Program-made: the position numbers and the translations under genes
Notes under the pieces: generated by a model
Told to the model about the DNA's origin: nothing
The model's database searches: none
The model's input: the letters and a program-made list of their open reading frames with translations, nothing else
Part shown: positions 1 through 7,361 of the stretch, piece by piece
How positions within the stretch are numbered: position 1 is the stretch's first letter
Layout of the letters: each line of letters opens with the position of its first letter
NCBI GenBank assembly: GCA_020028535.1
Contig: JAIBHM010000028.1
Coordinates: 1 to 13,773 of the forward strand
Length of the DNA: 13,773 nucleotides
DNA from: Armatimonadota bacterium
GTDB lineage: Bacteria; Sysuimicrobiota; Sysuimicrobiia; Sysuimicrobiales; Kaftiobacteriaceae
Direction of reading: 5' to 3'

Positions 1-40
1 CGGCCCATCCCCCGGGACAGACGCTTACTGTATCACTCGC

Positions 41-1294
41 CTACGGATAGATCTTCTTCGGATCGACTCCCGCGTTCCATTTCGCCGGATCGGCCGTCAC
101 GTGCTGATAGACGGCGATCTTGGGATCCGCGCAGTCGCCGAACTGGTTGCAGTTGATGGTACCGGTCAAGCCCCGGTAGTTCCTCGTCGCGAAGAGCGCG
201 TCGCGCAGCGCTTTCCGCCCGATGTAGAGGTTGCCGGCGGAGTCCTTTTTGCCCACCCGCTCAATCGCGCGGAACAGGATCATCGCCGCGTCATAGGCGT
301 GCGGGTGGAACGCCGAGATCGGGTTCTCACCGTACTTCTTCTTGTGCTTGTTCAGGAACGTGGGGTACCCGCCGCCCATCGCCTGTGGGGACAGGTCTGG
401 GCTGGTGTTATAGACGCCGACGACCGAGTCACCCGATGCCTTGCGGAAGTCGGGCGAGAACGTGCCGTCCGCCGACATCAGCTTGACGCCGCTGAGTCCC
501 GCCACTTCCTTCGCCTGCCGGGTGATGAACCCGCCGGCTGCGATGAAGATCGGGTAGTAGATCAACTCGGGCCTGCCCGCGGCGATCTTGGTCAACACGG
601 GCCGCATGTCGGTGTCTGTCGGCGCAATGGCCTCCGTCGAGGTCACGGTGCCGCCGAGCTTCTTGAAGTTGTCCGCGAAGGCGCCCGCGAGGCCCTCCGC
701 GTAGGGGCTGCCGTCGTGGACGGTCGCGGCGCGGCTCACCTTCAGCGAGCGTCGCGCGAACTCCGCGGCGACCCTGCCCTGTACCAGGTCGTTGTGCGCG
801 GTGCGCATGTAGCCGTCGTAGTCCTTGCCGCGGTTCGCCGCCGTCAGGCGGGGCGCGGTGTTGGACGGGGACACAGTCACGACGCCCGCCTTCCACAGGA
901 TCGGCGCGCCGGGCACCGCTTCACTGGAGCAGCTGCTGCCGATTGCGGCGACAAGCGCTCTGTTGGCCGCCAGCTTGGTCGCGGCTGTCACGCCGCCTTC
1001 TGCGTTGCAGCCGGAGTCCTCGCCGATCAGCCGTACCCGGAAGCCGGCCACGGTCTTCTTGTCCTCGATCGCCAGCTCAATACCGCGGCGGCTGTCGATG
1101 CCCAGGCTCGCGTCGGGACCGGCGACAACCAGCCAGTAGGCAATCTGAATCGGCTGGCCGCGATTGATTTTCACGACGCCGAGCGAATCAGTCACAGGAC
1201 CCATGGTGGCTGCGGGCGCTGCCGGAACGAAGTACGGGCTAACGGCAAGCAGCAGCACAACCGCCAGGGCTATGGGGATCTGAATCCGTTTCAT
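41..1294 (-). CDS. ABC transporter substrate-binding protein, branched-chain amino acid (LivJ) type
   Basis: Likely periplasmic receptor that captures an amino acid or similar small solute and hands it to an ABC importer. The 417-residue length suits the type I periplasmic-binding-protein family (Peripla_BP_6). Residues 1-29 form a Sec signal peptide (Lys/Arg start, hydrophobic core, APAA before the cut). There is no lipobox Cys, so it should be soluble in the periplasm. The mature chain has the family's first-strand region (IAYWLVVAG, about 51-59), a ligand-loop-like GSSCSSEA (119-126) and SPSNTAPRL (142-150). Cys96/Cys122 and Cys382/Cys388 (the latter in NCNQFGDC) could form two disulfides. 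The ATG at 1294 is supported by an AAGGAGGT Shine-Dalgarno at 1312-1305. No permease or ATPase gene is in the window; they may lie beyond coordinate 1. The ligand cannot be read from the sequence; leucine-type amino acids, amides and urea are all possible in this family. Confidence 0.9.
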   Translation of the reverse strand: MKRIQIPIALAVVLLLAVSPYFVPAAPAATMGPVTDSLGVVKINRGQPIQIAYWLVVAGPDASLGIDSRRGIELAIEDKKTVAGFRVRLIGEDSGCNAEGGVTAATKLAANRALVAAIGSSCSSEAVPGAPILWKAGVVTVSPSNTAPRLTAANRGKDYDGYMRTAHNDLVQGRVAAEFARRSLKVSRAATVHDGSPYAEGLAGAFADNFKKLGGTVTSTEAIAPTDTDMRPVLTKIAAGRPELIYYPIFIAAGGFITRQAKEVAGLSGVKLMSADGTFSPDFRKASGDSVVGVYNTSPDLSPQAMGGGYPTFLNKHKKKYGENPISAFHPHAYDAAMILFRAIERVGKKDSAGNLYIGRKALRDALFATRNYRGLTGTINCNQFGDCADPKIAVYQHVTADPAKWNAGVDPKKIYP

Positions 1295-1304
1295 TCGCCT
1301 ATCG

Positions 1305-1312
1305 ACCTCCTT
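1305..1312 (-). promoter_or_regulatory. Strong Shine-Dalgarno of the substrate-binding protein gene
   Basis: On the minus strand AAGGAGGT (1312 down to 1305) lies 10 nt before the ATG at 1294. It is nearly the full anti-Shine-Dalgarno complement and the strongest ribosome site in the left part of the window. That fits a highly expressed secreted binding protein and fixes the start. Confidence 0.75.
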
Positions 1313-1577
1313 ACGTAATGTGGTGGTACTGGCCTTCCGCCCTGCCGACCTTCACCCCCTTCTCCCACCGCCGCCGTAAGGCTGCGGAGACCCGGTCGTG
1401 ATACCCTCCGATCGCTCCAGCGATGATTGGGTGCCGCGACCCCGCCGTGGGGCGCTGCAGGGATGGTGATGCTCAAAAACCCGGGCTTGGATTGGTAAGT
1501 CTGGTTCGCCGCCCCCCTGCCCCTCCTCCTCCCACCGACCGGCGGGCGGCCGGCGTGCGCCGTGGTGCTGCGGCGTC
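1313..1577. other. Non-coding gap between gdhA and the substrate-binding protein gene
   Basis: This is the longest gap in the leftward block. Just after the gdhA stop it is very GC-rich with several short inverted repeats, for example CGGCG/CGCCG at 1551-1562 and CCGGC/GCCGG near 1540. None is followed by a U-run, so I do not call an intrinsic terminator. A small stem ATCGC-TCCA-GCGAT lies at 1411-1424. I found no convincing -35/-10 pair. A 61-codon open frame here (1291-1476, minus) has low-complexity Arg/Gly-rich content and is not called. The gap probably holds the promoter and leader of the substrate-binding protein gene, but I cannot place them. Confidence 0.5.
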
Positions 1578-2849
1578 TTACGGGTAGATCCCTCTGGTCA
1601 TCAGCGCCTCAGCGACCCGCTGGATGGCCCGAATCGAGGCGGCTGTGCGCAGGGTCGTCCGCTTCTCGTCGGCCGTACTCATCACCTGACTGAAACTACG
1701 CAGGATGATCCGCTCCAGGTTCTGGTTCACTTCGTCTTCGGTCCAGAAGAACTGCTGCAGCCCCTGCACCCACTCGAAATAGGAGACAATCACGCCTCCG
1801 GCGTTGGCCACAATGTCAGGGACGACGAGCACCTTCCGGCCGTGGAAGACCTCGTCGGCGTCCGGCGTAATCGGCCCGTTGGCGCCCTCCACGATCAGCC
1901 TCGCTTTTACCCGGGGGGCATTCTGGGCCGTAATCTGTCCTTCCAGGGCGCTGGGGATGAGAATATCGCACGGAAGCTCAAGCAACTGCTCGTTGGTCAC
2001 GCGATCCGCGCCCGGAAATCCCGCGACTGTTCCCCGTTCTTCCTTATACTTGAGGACCGCCCGGGGGTCGAGCCCCCGCGGGTTATGGATGCCGCCGCCG
2101 GTGTCTGATACCGCGGTGACGGTGCAGCCCTGGTCGGCCAGGAGCCACGACGCAATCGAGCCCACGTTTCCGAAACCCTGCACGACCACCTTCGCTCCAG
2201 ACAGCTGCATGCCGAGCGTGCGCGCGGCCTCGCGGGTCACGAGCATGACGCCGCGTCCCGTGGCCTCGACGCGCCCAAACGATCCGCCGATCGAGAGCGG
2301 CTTCCCGGTGACCACAGACGGTGTGGAATAGCCGCGGTGCATGCTGTATGTATCCATGATCCAGGCCATCGTCTGGGGCGTGGTGCCGACGTCGGGAGCG
2401 GGAATGTCGCCTTCCGGACTCATCAAAATGCTGATCTCGGTGGCATAGCGGCGGGTGAGATGCTCGAGCTCATCCAGCGAGAGCACCTTGGGATCCACGA
2501 TCACGCCGCCTTTCGCCCCGCCGTACGGCAGCCCCACGACGGCGCACTTCCACGACATCCACATCGCCAGGGCGCGTACTTCGTTCAGGGTCACGTCAGG
2601 GTGATAGCGGATGCCGCCCTTGGTCGGACCGAGCACCGTGCTGTGGTGAACGCGGTAGCCGGTGAAGATGCGCACAGAGCCGTCGTCCATCTTGACGGGG
2701 AAGTTGACCGTCAGCTCCCGCTTGGGCAGGGCCAGGAATTCGCGGATGCCGCGCTTGAGGGGCAGGAACTCTGCCGCAACATTGTACTGCCGCAGCGCCA
2801 TCTCCCAGGGATCCTGCCGCGGGGTGATGACCACAGCCTGTGCAGCCAT
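1578..2849 (-). CDS. gdhA: Glu/Leu/Phe/Val dehydrogenase family, probably glutamate dehydrogenase
   Basis: Cytoplasmic NAD(P)-dependent oxidative deamination of L-glutamate to 2-oxoglutarate and ammonia (or the reverse). At 423 residues it has the normal length of the short hexameric class. Substrate-domain motifs are GPTKGGIRYHP (Lys77), Lys101, GGAKGGV with the likely catalytic Lys113, and PAPDVGT with the likely catalytic Asp153. The Rossmann domain shows QGFGNVGS (214-221), then VEGANGPITPDAD (330-342) and NAGGVIVSYFEW. All expected catalytic residues are present. The ATG at 2849 follows AGGAGG (2860-2855) by 5 nt, and that site overlaps the stop codon of the deacetylase gene, so the two are very likely co-transcribed and coupled. 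Glutamate is favoured over leucine or phenylalanine by overall resemblance, but substrate and cofactor preference are inferred, not seen. Confidence 0.93.
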   Translation of the reverse strand: MAAQAVVITPRQDPWEMALRQYNVAAEFLPLKRGIREFLALPKRELTVNFPVKMDDGSVRIFTGYRVHHSTVLGPTKGGIRYHPDVTLNEVRALAMWMSWKCAVVGLPYGGAKGGVIVDPKVLSLDELEHLTRRYATEISILMSPEGDIPAPDVGTTPQTMAWIMDTYSMHRGYSTPSVVTGKPLSIGGSFGRVEATGRGVMLVTREAARTLGMQLSGAKVVVQGFGNVGSIASWLLADQGCTVTAVSDTGGGIHNPRGLDPRAVLKYKEERGTVAGFPGADRVTNEQLLELPCDILIPSALEGQITAQNAPRVKARLIVEGANGPITPDADEVFHGRKVLVVPDIVANAGGVIVSYFEWVQGLQQFFWTEDEVNQNLERIILRSFSQVMSTADEKRTTLRTAASIRAIQRVAEALMTRGIYP

Positions 2850-2854
2850 GGACG

Positions 2855-2861
2855 CCTCCTA
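2855..2861 (-). promoter_or_regulatory. gdhA Shine-Dalgarno overlapping the upstream stop codon
   Basis: The TAG stop of the deacetylase gene (2861-2859) shares bases with the AGGAGG ribosome site of gdhA (2860-2855). A ribosome terminating on the first gene therefore sits on the initiation region of the second, an arrangement that favours translational coupling. Confidence 0.7.
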
Positions 2862-3773
2862 TTGTGTGAGGGCTGATATCGGAACGAGCTGGATGCCCGA
2901 CCTATCGAATTCGCCCAGCATCTGCTGGAGCACCTGCGCGGTCAGGCGCTGCGCATGGCCGATGGCGACGGCGTCGCCACGGCGCCGAGCGATCCCGATT
3001 GCCCGCCTGAACTGCGCCCGGATGGCGCCGGTCTCGTCTTCGTTGTCCAAAAAGACCTGCCGGGACACGGTGCGGATGCCCATCTCTCGGGCGATCTGTC
3101 CGGCGACGCTGCGCGACGAGGTGACGCTGTCGACGAAGAGCAGGTTTCGCTCCCTGACGACCCGCAGCACCGCGCGCATCACCCGCTCATCCGCGGTGCC
3201 TTTCGATCCCATGTGGTTGTTCACGCCGATCACGCCGGGTAGCGAGGTCAGCGCGGCGCGGACCCTCTCTTCGATCTCCCCGTCAGACATGGAGACCGTG
3301 ATGCCGGCGGGCCCGACGTCTTGGGACGAGTCGTCGGCTTCGAGCGGCAGGTGAAGGATGACTTCCAGTCCCGCGGATTTCGCGCGCTCGGCCACGGCCG
3401 CGGAGAAACGCAGGCCCGGTAGCACAGCCACCGTGACCGGCCGGCCGATGGCGATGATCTCCTCGAGCTCTTCAAGACTGCTTCCGGCGTCATCGAAGAT
3501 GACCGCGACGCGTCCGACCGTCTCATGTGCGCGCCCGGAAGGGCGCGGAAAGGTCGTGCCGGACCTGGGAGACACAGGTGCGGGGGAGACCCGACGGGCA
3601 GAGGGGCCAGGAACAGCAGCAGGCTTTGGAGCTGGCAAGACTGCGGACAGCGGGTCGTTCGAAAACCCGCCACGACCGGCAACAAACCCGAGGACCAGCC
3701 CGGCCACGACGATGGCCGTCGCGACCGCAAGCAGCGCCGGGGAGAGGGTGGCAGCCCGGCGTCGAGTCGGCAT
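2859..3773 (-). CDS. Divergent polysaccharide deacetylase family protein (YibQ/DUF610 type)
   Basis: Membrane-anchored or exported protein of the divergent polysaccharide deacetylase family (PF04748). The family usually sits beside envC and ctp genes and is thought to act on envelope glycans; its exact reaction is not settled. Residues 1-11 are basic, 12-34 form one transmembrane segment or uncleaved signal, and 38-80 are a Pro/Ser-rich linker. The catalytic-like domain spans about 87-304. Visible motifs are VIFDDAG (Asp94, Asp95), AVLPGLRFS, LHLPLEA (His141), GVNNHMGS (186-190 with His187), LLFVDS (Asp215), VFLDN and AIGHA (His273), so the probable metal-site Asp/His set is intact. The ATG at 3773 lies 3 nt after the protease stop and has only a weak ribosome site (GAGCA), so coupling to the protease is likely. 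At 304 residues it is of normal size. Confidence 0.87.
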   Translation of the reverse strand: MPTRRRAATLSPALLAVATAIVVAGLVLGFVAGRGGFSNDPLSAVLPAPKPAAVPGPSARRVSPAPVSPRSGTTFPRPSGRAHETVGRVAVIFDDAGSSLEELEEIIAIGRPVTVAVLPGLRFSAAVAERAKSAGLEVILHLPLEADDSSQDVGPAGITVSMSDGEIEERVRAALTSLPGVIGVNNHMGSKGTADERVMRAVLRVVRERNLLFVDSVTSSRSVAGQIAREMGIRTVSRQVFLDNEDETGAIRAQFRRAIGIARRRGDAVAIGHAQRLTAQVLQQMLGEFDRSGIQLVPISALTQ

Positions 3774-3776
3774 TGC

Positions 3777-5213
3777 TCAGGCGGCAAGCCGCCTGACACC
3801 GCCGCGCTGGAGCCTGCGCTTCAAGATCTCTACCGCCCTCGTGAATTGCTCCGCTTTCATCTCCTCGACTCGCTTGTCGATCTCGCTCGCCGGGCGGCCT
3901 TTCAGGCGTTCACGCATGGCCTCTTCGTTCTCACCGACCAGGACCTCGGGCGTCACGCCTTTGCCACTGATGTCAACTTCCTTTGGCGTCAGCCACTTGG
4001 CCGACGTAATCGCCGCGCCGGCGTTCATGGGAAGATCAACGATGGACTGGATCAGATTCTTGCCGAAGGTGCGCACGCCCACAACGGTCGCCGTCCGATG
4101 GTCCAGCAGCGCACCGGCGACGATTTCGGAGGCGCTGGCCGAGAACTCGTTGACCAGCACGACAGTCGGCAGGTTGACCTTGGCCGCGCGTGTGGCGCGC
4201 TCCGTGTCGCGGCGGCCCGAGCGATCGTAGATATGGAGGACGGATTCGCCCGTGGGCAGGAACCGGCTGGCAATCTTGATGGACTGGTCGAGCAGACCGC
4301 CCCCGTTGTTCCGCATGTCGAAGATGAGCGCCTTTGCGCCGCTGCGGCGCGCCTGGGCGACGAACCGGTCGAACTCCTCATCCGCCCGCTCGTGGTTGAA
4401 GGTGACGAGCTTGACGTAGCCGATGTGCTCGCGGGCGAGCATCTCCCGCGTCGCCGCATCCAGGCTCTCCGGACCCTCTGCGGCGACGATGCGGATCCGC
4501 GCCCGGACAATGCTGACGTCGAACTCCTCGTCCCCGCGCCGGACCCGCAGCTGCACGGGTGTCCCCTCCCGGCCGCGGATACGGGTGACCGCCTCCTGCA
4601 GGGCGATGTCCTTCATGGACACGCCGTCCACCGTGACGATGCGATCCCCGGCGCGCAGTCCGGCGCGCGAGGCGGGCGTGTTGGCGATCGGCTGCACGAC
4701 GATCGGATAGTCGTCCCGCACGTCGATGTAAATCCCAATGCCGAAGAAGAACCCCTGCGTGTCCTGGATGAACATCCGAAAGGCTTCGGGCTCCATCAGC
4801 CGCGTGTACTGGTCGCCCAGCGACTCGAGCATCGCCTTCGCTGTGGAGAGATACAGGCGCGCGGGATCGCGCTGAGCCGAGGGACAGCGATCCTCGACAC
4901 GATCCAGCAGCGCGTAGAAGCGCGCCTTGCCGGCACTCGCCGCAGGCGGCGGGTCGGTGACCGTCCTCGCACAGGCGACACCTGCCGCCTCAAGCAGGCC
5001 CTTGACCGCGCCGGTGTACAGCTGGTCCTCGGTCACGTCGCGGCGCACATACGTGGACTTGACCTGCTGGACCACGGCGTCGAGCAGGGCACGCCCCTGC
5101 CCGTGGACGGTCGGCGCCGCCTGACTGCGCGGACCGGCCGTATACCAGGCCGCGGTCGCAGCGGCCAGGACCACGAGGAGGATCGCGAGGAGAGTAAGTC
5201 GTGACTTGCGCAT
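3777..5213 (-). CDS. ctpA: S41 family carboxy-terminal processing protease with PDZ domain
   Basis: Secreted or membrane-anchored serine protease of the CtpA/Prc family, which trims or degrades envelope proteins and in several bacteria controls murein hydrolases. From the ATG at 5213 it is 478 residues. Residues 6-26 form a signal or anchor, about 40-150 a helical N-terminal region, 155-235 a PDZ domain (GIGIYIDV, then AGLRAGDRIVTVDG), and 260-425 the protease core. The catalytic Ser/Lys/Gln set is clear: Ser360 in NEFSASASEI, Lys385 in TFGKN and Gln389, with the family's 25- and 4-residue spacings. A Lys/Glu-rich helix ends the chain. An unusual insertion around residues 78-122 holds Cys81 and Cys110. 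An in-frame GTG at 5225 would add four residues, but its purine-rich site is too close; GGGGTGA about 8 nt before the ATG fits better. It lies between the EnvC-type hydrolase and the deacetylase, the common order of this cassette. Confidence 0.93.
   Translation of the reverse strand: MRKSRLTLLAILLVVLAAATAAWYTAGPRSQAAPTVHGQGRALLDAVVQQVKSTYVRRDVTEDQLYTGAVKGLLEAAGVACARTVTDPPPAASAGKARFYALLDRVEDRCPSAQRDPARLYLSTAKAMLESLGDQYTRLMEPEAFRMFIQDTQGFFFGIGIYIDVRDDYPIVVQPIANTPASRAGLRAGDRIVTVDGVSMKDIALQEAVTRIRGREGTPVQLRVRRGDEEFDVSIVRARIRIVAAEGPESLDAATREMLAREHIGYVKLVTFNHERADEEFDRFVAQARRSGAKALIFDMRNNGGGLLDQSIKIASRFLPTGESVLHIYDRSGRRDTERATRAAKVNLPTVVLVNEFSASASEIVAGALLDHRTATVVGVRTFGKNLIQSIVDLPMNAGAAITSAKWLTPKEVDISGKGVTPEVLVGENEEAMRERLKGRPASEIDKRVEEMKAEQFTRAVEILKRRLQRGGVRRLAA
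3778..3795. repeat. Perfect 8-bp inverted repeat at the protease-deacetylase junction
   Basis: CAGGCGGC (3778-3785) and GCCGCCTG (3788-3795) form a perfect inverted repeat around AA. It covers the last codons and most of the stop of the protease gene and ends 4 nt before the deacetylase ATG on the minus strand. There is no T-run, so it is not a terminator. As mRNA it could shape translation of the next gene or mark a processing site. Confidence 0.6.
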
Positions 5214-5232
5214 GTGGAGATTCACCCCACCT

Positions 5233-5261
5233 ATTCTACCCGGCGCTCTGCTGCAAGTGAA
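5233..5261 (-). promoter_or_regulatory. Possible sigma-70 promoter before the S41 protease gene
   Basis: In the roughly 70-nt gap between the hydrolase stop and the protease start, minus-strand TTCACT (5261-5256) and TAGAAT (5238-5233) are 17 nt apart. They match the consensus at 4 of 6 and 5 of 6 positions. The predicted start of transcription would leave a leader of only about 13 nt, so this may be chance. Read-through from ftsEX is an alternative. Confidence 0.3.
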
Positions 5262-5283
5262 CCGTTAATTATCCATCCGAAAA

Positions 5284-6438
5284 CTAGCGTCGCGCGGGAT
5301 CGATGGGGCGGCCGTTCACCCGGACCTCGAAGTGCACGTGGGGGCCTGTGCTGTATCCGGTGCTGCCGACGCGGCCGATCGTCTGCGCGCGCCGGACGTG
5401 CGCGCCATCTCTCGCGAGAATCGATGAGAGATGAGCGTACAAGGTCGAAATGCCCTGACCGTGGTCAATCACAACAATCTTGCCATACCCGCCGAACCAT
5501 CCCGTGTAGATGACCTGCCCCTCGGCTGCCGCTTGAACCGGTGTGCCGTACGGCGCAGCGATGTCCTGGCCCGTGTGCATCCGCCGAATGCGAAAGATGG
5601 GGTGCCGCCGCATCCCGAACCCGGAGGTGAAGACCCCGCGCGCGGGCCAGATGAAGCCGGAGAGGCTGCGCACAATGGCCACCGTGGCTCGCCCGCCGGA
5701 GGATTGGACACGTTGAATGAGCACCTCGAGCTGGCGGGAGTCTTCTTCTAATTCCTGCACCATCTGCTCGTAGGCGACCCGTTCCTTCTGCAGGCGGGCC
5801 AGCATCGAGCGCTTGGCCTGCTCCTGGATGATCATGTCCCGCTGCCGGGCTTCGGTCCGAGCGCTGATCGCGGCGAGACGTTGCTGCTCGGCCACTAACG
5901 CCATGTGCAGCGCCCGGGCCTCGTCGGCGTCGGCGGCGTATTCGCTGATGAGGCGGCCGTCGGACCGGACGATGCTGGTAATGAAGTGCCAGCGTGTGAC
6001 GAACTCGCCGATGTCCCCCGCGCCGAGCAGGATGTCGACATAGCCTCTGCGGCCGTACTTGTAGATGGCGCGCAGGCGTCCCCGCAGCCGCTCTCGCCCT
6101 GCGGCAAGGCGCCGCTCGGTGGCGGCCAGGCGGGTGGCCGTGGTCTGAACGGCGGTGCGTGAATGGACCATTTCCCCCGCCAGCTGGCGGAGCCGGTGCT
6201 CCGCCGACTCACGGGAGCGGTCGATGTTCTCGAGCTCGCCCAGCACGCGATGCTCCCGGCGCTTGACCTCGCGCAGCTGCCGCTTCGAGCGGGTGAGTTT
6301 CACGAGCAGACGTTGCATCTGTTCTCTTGGCTCGCGCACGCTGGCTGTCGATATCAGAGCAGACTGCGCGGCTGAGGCGGGCGTCACCGCCGCGACCAGC
6401 ACGACCACGAGGAAGGTGCTGAGCAGCGCGCGCATCAT
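5284..6438 (-). CDS. envC: LytM/M23 murein hydrolase with coiled coil, EnvC-type FtsEX partner
   Basis: Exported peptidoglycan hydrolase or hydrolase activator, inferred to be the effector of the FtsEX complex encoded immediately upstream. From the ATG at 6438 it has 384 residues: a signal peptide 1-24 (ending ASAA), a long Arg/Glu/Gln-rich coiled coil about 36-245 broken by the conserved AIYKYGRRGYVDILLGAGD segment (124-142), and a C-terminal M23 domain about 260-384. The zinc set is complete: His288 and Asp292 in HTGQD, and His367/His369 in HVHFEV, plus His336 in YAHLS. Escherichia coli EnvC has a degenerate LytM domain and only activates amidases; here the site looks catalytic, as in PcsB- or RipC-like direct hydrolase partners by analogy. 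The start ATG overlaps the ftsX stop as ATGA. A longer in-frame start at 6489 would put a Gly/His/Pro-rich stretch before the signal peptide and is rejected. Confidence 0.9.
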   Translation of the reverse strand: MMRALLSTFLVVVLVAAVTPASAAQSALISTASVREPREQMQRLLVKLTRSKRQLREVKRREHRVLGELENIDRSRESAEHRLRQLAGEMVHSRTAVQTTATRLAATERRLAAGRERLRGRLRAIYKYGRRGYVDILLGAGDIGEFVTRWHFITSIVRSDGRLISEYAADADEARALHMALVAEQQRLAAISARTEARQRDMIIQEQAKRSMLARLQKERVAYEQMVQELEEDSRQLEVLIQRVQSSGGRATVAIVRSLSGFIWPARGVFTSGFGMRRHPIFRIRRMHTGQDIAAPYGTPVQAAAEGQVIYTGWFGGYGKIVVIDHGQGISTLYAHLSSILARDGAHVRRAQTIGRVGSTGYSTGPHVHFEVRVNGRPIDPARR

Positions 6439-7361
6439 GAGGTGAGGAACCGCCGGATGGCCAGAAGGCTGCCCGCCGCGCCCACGCAAAACCCGCCCAT
6501 GAGGACGGATCCCAGCAAAGGGAGTGCGGCATCCGCCGGCCCGGCGAGCGGGAGAAACGGCATCGTAACCTGCAGGCGGAGCATCCCGACGAGATAGACC
6601 GTGCCGAGGACAACGACGGCCGCGACCGCCGCGGCGGCACCCTGAAACAGGCCTTCAATAAGGAACGGCCACCGCACGAACCAGGGCGTCGCGCCCACGA
6701 GCTGCATGATTTCGATCTCTTGCCGCCGCGCGATCACCGTCAGCCGGATCGTATTGACGACGACGATCAGGGCGACCGACGTGAGGAACACCGTCAGCAA
6801 CGCGGCGACCCCGCGCAGCCCACGCGTGAGAGCGATGAGCCGGTCTACGACCTCCCCGCCATAGGTGACCTCGGCGACTCCCGGTTGCCTGGCCACGACA
6901 GAAGCGACCACCGGGGCCGACCGCGGGTCCGTAAGCTGCACCTCGAGTGAGTCCGGCAGCGGATTCGTCGAGGCGAGGTCGGCGAATGCCGCGTGCTCGC
7001 CCATCTGCTGTTGGAGCCGCTGCAAAGCCTCACCCCGACCAACAAACTCGACTTCCTCAACACCGGGGACCGCGCCCACGGCGGTCCGGACTTTCTCCGC
7101 CTCGACAGATGTCAGCCCGTCCCGGAGGAAGGCCACTACCTGGACTTGTCCTTCCACCACCTCGGCGATGTTGCCCAGGTTTAAACCGATCAACACCGCA
7201 GCGCCCACGACGAGCAAAGCGACCATGATTGTCGTCACCGCTGCCGCCGTCATCAGGCCGTTGCGCCGGAAGCTCGCTGAGGCATCCGCGACGAACGACG
7301 TGCCCTGCTCCAGGACACGTTGCGTCCGACGGCGGAAGCCGGTGCTACGCATCGACCGCAT
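6435..7361 (-). CDS. ftsX: Cell division ABC transporter permease FtsX
   Basis: Inner-membrane half of FtsEX, which transmits ATP hydrolysis by FtsE across the membrane to switch on murein hydrolysis at the septum. The 308-residue chain has four transmembrane segments in the FtsX pattern: about 36-62, 183-206, 237-260 and 280-302. A large external domain (about 63-180) between the first two is the region that contacts the hydrolase coiled coil in known systems. A cytoplasmic loop RRQEIEIMQLVGAT (212-225) is the strongly conserved FtsX signature thought to touch FtsE. The ATG at 7361 overlaps the end of ftsE by 17 nt; a second in-frame ATG at 7352 is possible. The gene ends in an ATGA overlap with the EnvC-type gene, so ftsE, ftsX and the hydrolase look like one translationally coupled unit. 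Confidence 0.95.
   Translation of the reverse strand: MRSMRSTGFRRRTQRVLEQGTSFVADASASFRRNGLMTAAAVTTIMVALLVVGAAVLIGLNLGNIAEVVEGQVQVVAFLRDGLTSVEAEKVRTAVGAVPGVEEVEFVGRGEALQRLQQQMGEHAAFADLASTNPLPDSLEVQLTDPRSAPVVASVVARQPGVAEVTYGGEVVDRLIALTRGLRGVAALLTVFLTSVALIVVVNTIRLTVIARRQEIEIMQLVGATPWFVRWPFLIEGLFQGAAAAVAAVVVLGTVYLVGMLRLQVTMPFLPLAGPADAALPLLGSVLMGGFCVGAAGSLLAIRRFLTS

Noticed and set aside
1..40. Possible start of another leftward gene (ATG at 8-6 preceded by a G-run)
   Set aside because: Fewer than three codons are visible before the window edge, so nothing can be supported.
101..1318. Plus-strand open frame of 405 codons antisense to the solute-binding protein
   Set aside because: Low-complexity Arg/Val/Gly composition and complete overlap with a confident gene.
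1311..1318. TTACGTAA perfect 8-bp palindrome next to the ribosome site
   Set aside because: Eight-base palindromes are expected many times by chance in a window of this size, and no second copy or spacing supports a regulatory role.
1320..1335. GTGGTGGTACTGG on the plus strand, resembling a T-box GGGTGGTACC element
   Set aside because: Only a partial match, in the wrong orientation for any downstream gene, with no specifier stem or terminator.
1291..1476. 61-codon minus-strand frame in the gap after gdhA
   Set aside because: No ribosome site, Arg/Gly/Pro-rich, and it overlaps the strong ribosome site and start of the solute-binding protein gene.
3525..5204. Plus-strand open frame of 559 codons antisense to the protease and deacetylase
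   Set aside because: Both opposite-strand genes are clear family members with intact motifs. The antisense product is Arg/His/Asp/Gly-rich without domains, typical of stop-poor antisense frames in GC-rich DNA.
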